From contig JAKDKP010000204.1 of NCBI GenBank assembly GCA_030453285.1, positions 1 through 5,459 on the forward strand: a stretch of DNA of 5,459 nt, read 5' to 3'. This document shows, in pieces, positions 5,155 through 5,459 of the stretch. Source of the stretch: Propionibacteriales bacterium (GTDB lineage: Bacteria > Actinomycetota > Actinomycetes > Propionibacteriales > Propionibacteriaceae). The position numbers and the translations under genes are program-made. Under the pieces are notes generated by a model that was not told where the DNA came from, made no database searches, and worked only from the letters and a program-made list of their open reading frames with translations. Every line of letters begins with the position of its first letter. Position 1 is the first letter of the stretch.

Positions 5155-5459
5155 ATGATCACCGATCCCAGCGGGCCCCAACTGGAGGTGGCCGCCCGCA
5201 CCTTCGCCCTGCTGGCCGCGCCGGTCCGGTTGCACCTGGTCTCACTGGCGGCCAACGGTGAGTACGACGTCAGTGGACTGGCCCAGCGCGCCGGCGTGAG
5301 CACGGCCACGGCCAGTCAACATCTGAGCAAGCTCCGCCTGGCCGGGGTGATCAGCGGCCGCCGGGAGGGCAAACGTCAGATCTACACCGTCGACGACCCA
5401 CACGTGCTGATGATGGTGCACCAGGTGTTTGAGCACATCGCCCCCGACGGCTCCTTGGC
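5155..5459 (+). CDS. ArsR/SmtB-family winged-helix repressor (3' end cut by window)
   Basis: This is a dimeric DNA-binding repressor, typically released from DNA when it binds a metal ion. The frame stays open to the window edge (101 codons). The N-terminal helix region LEVAARTFALLAAPVRLHLVSLA (10-32) is typical of the family. The HTH is YDVSGLAQRAGVS followed by TATASQHLSKLRLAGVI (about 37-66), and the wing is RREGKRQIYTV (69-79). Helix 5 reads DDPHVLMMVHQVFEH: Asp81, His83 and His94 match the D-x-H-x10-H spacing of SmtB/CzrA alpha-5 metal sites, but the fourth ligand position (97) is Pro, with Asp98 next to it. No Cys pair is present in the alpha-3 region, which argues against an arsenic or cadmium alpha-3 sensor. 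ATG at 5155 is chosen from typical family N-termini; GTG at 5140 is an alternative. It probably controls itself and the divergent exchanger. Confidence 0.9.
   Translation, partial: MITDPSGPQLEVAARTFALLAAPVRLHLVSLAANGEYDVSGLAQRAGVSTATASQHLSKLRLAGVISGRREGKRQIYTVDDPHVLMMVHQVFEHIAPDGSL

Noticed and set aside
5053..5235. N-terminal extension of the exchanger up to an ATG at 5235
   Set aside because: It would cover the inverted repeat and the first 81 bases of the ArsR gene; the added residues are hydrophilic and unlike the family, and better starts exist at 5052 and 5043.

Overview
This 5.46 kb window is GC-rich chromosomal DNA from a bacterium, most likely an actinomycete (Actinomycetota). The clues are the high GC, the dense coding with G/C in third codon positions, frequent GTG starts, actinobacterial-type L21 and L27 proteins, -10 boxes of the TAnnnT type placed just ahead of start codons, and a HipA-like kinase/DUF3037 gene pair common in that phylum. 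The exact genus cannot be read from the sequence. I see no insertion sequence, tRNA, rRNA, CRISPR array or phage gene.

Layout, left to right. (1) A minus-strand AAA/STAND-type ATPase with a C-terminal winged-helix-like segment, whose 3' end is cut by the left edge. (2) A 130-base gap with an AT-rich array of ACC[A/T]AAA motifs, a 23-base palindrome and a strong hairpin terminator. (3) The minus-strand ribosomal protein operon rplU-rpmA (L21, L27), with a promoter and a roughly 110-base 5' leader. (4) Divergent from it, a plus-strand two-gene unit: a compact HipA-like kinase overlapping a DUF3037 gene by 4 bases. (5) A minus-strand pair: a CaCA-type cation exchanger followed 31 bases later by a rhomboid protease, whose 3' end overlaps the DUF3037 gene tail to tail. 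(6) At the right edge, a divergent plus-strand ArsR/SmtB repressor, truncated by the window. It is separated from the exchanger by a short intergenic region carrying a perfect 11-base inverted repeat with a 20-base gap.

Functional reading. rplU-rpmA is a housekeeping operon, but the next gene downstream is an ATPase behind a terminator rather than the usual obg GTPase. The HipA-like kinase has the Lys and Asp-Asn-Asp residues expected of an active enzyme but no HipB antitoxin beside it; DUF3037 occupies the partner position. The ArsR protein keeps three of the four residues of the alpha-5 metal site (D-x-H-x10-H) and faces a cation exchanger across an operator-like repeat, so a metal-responsive switch controlling the exchanger (and perhaps the rhomboid gene) is a reasonable hypothesis. 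The best candidates for something not well described are the HipA-like/DUF3037 pair, the ArsR-exchanger regulatory module and the motif array in front of the ATPase gene.
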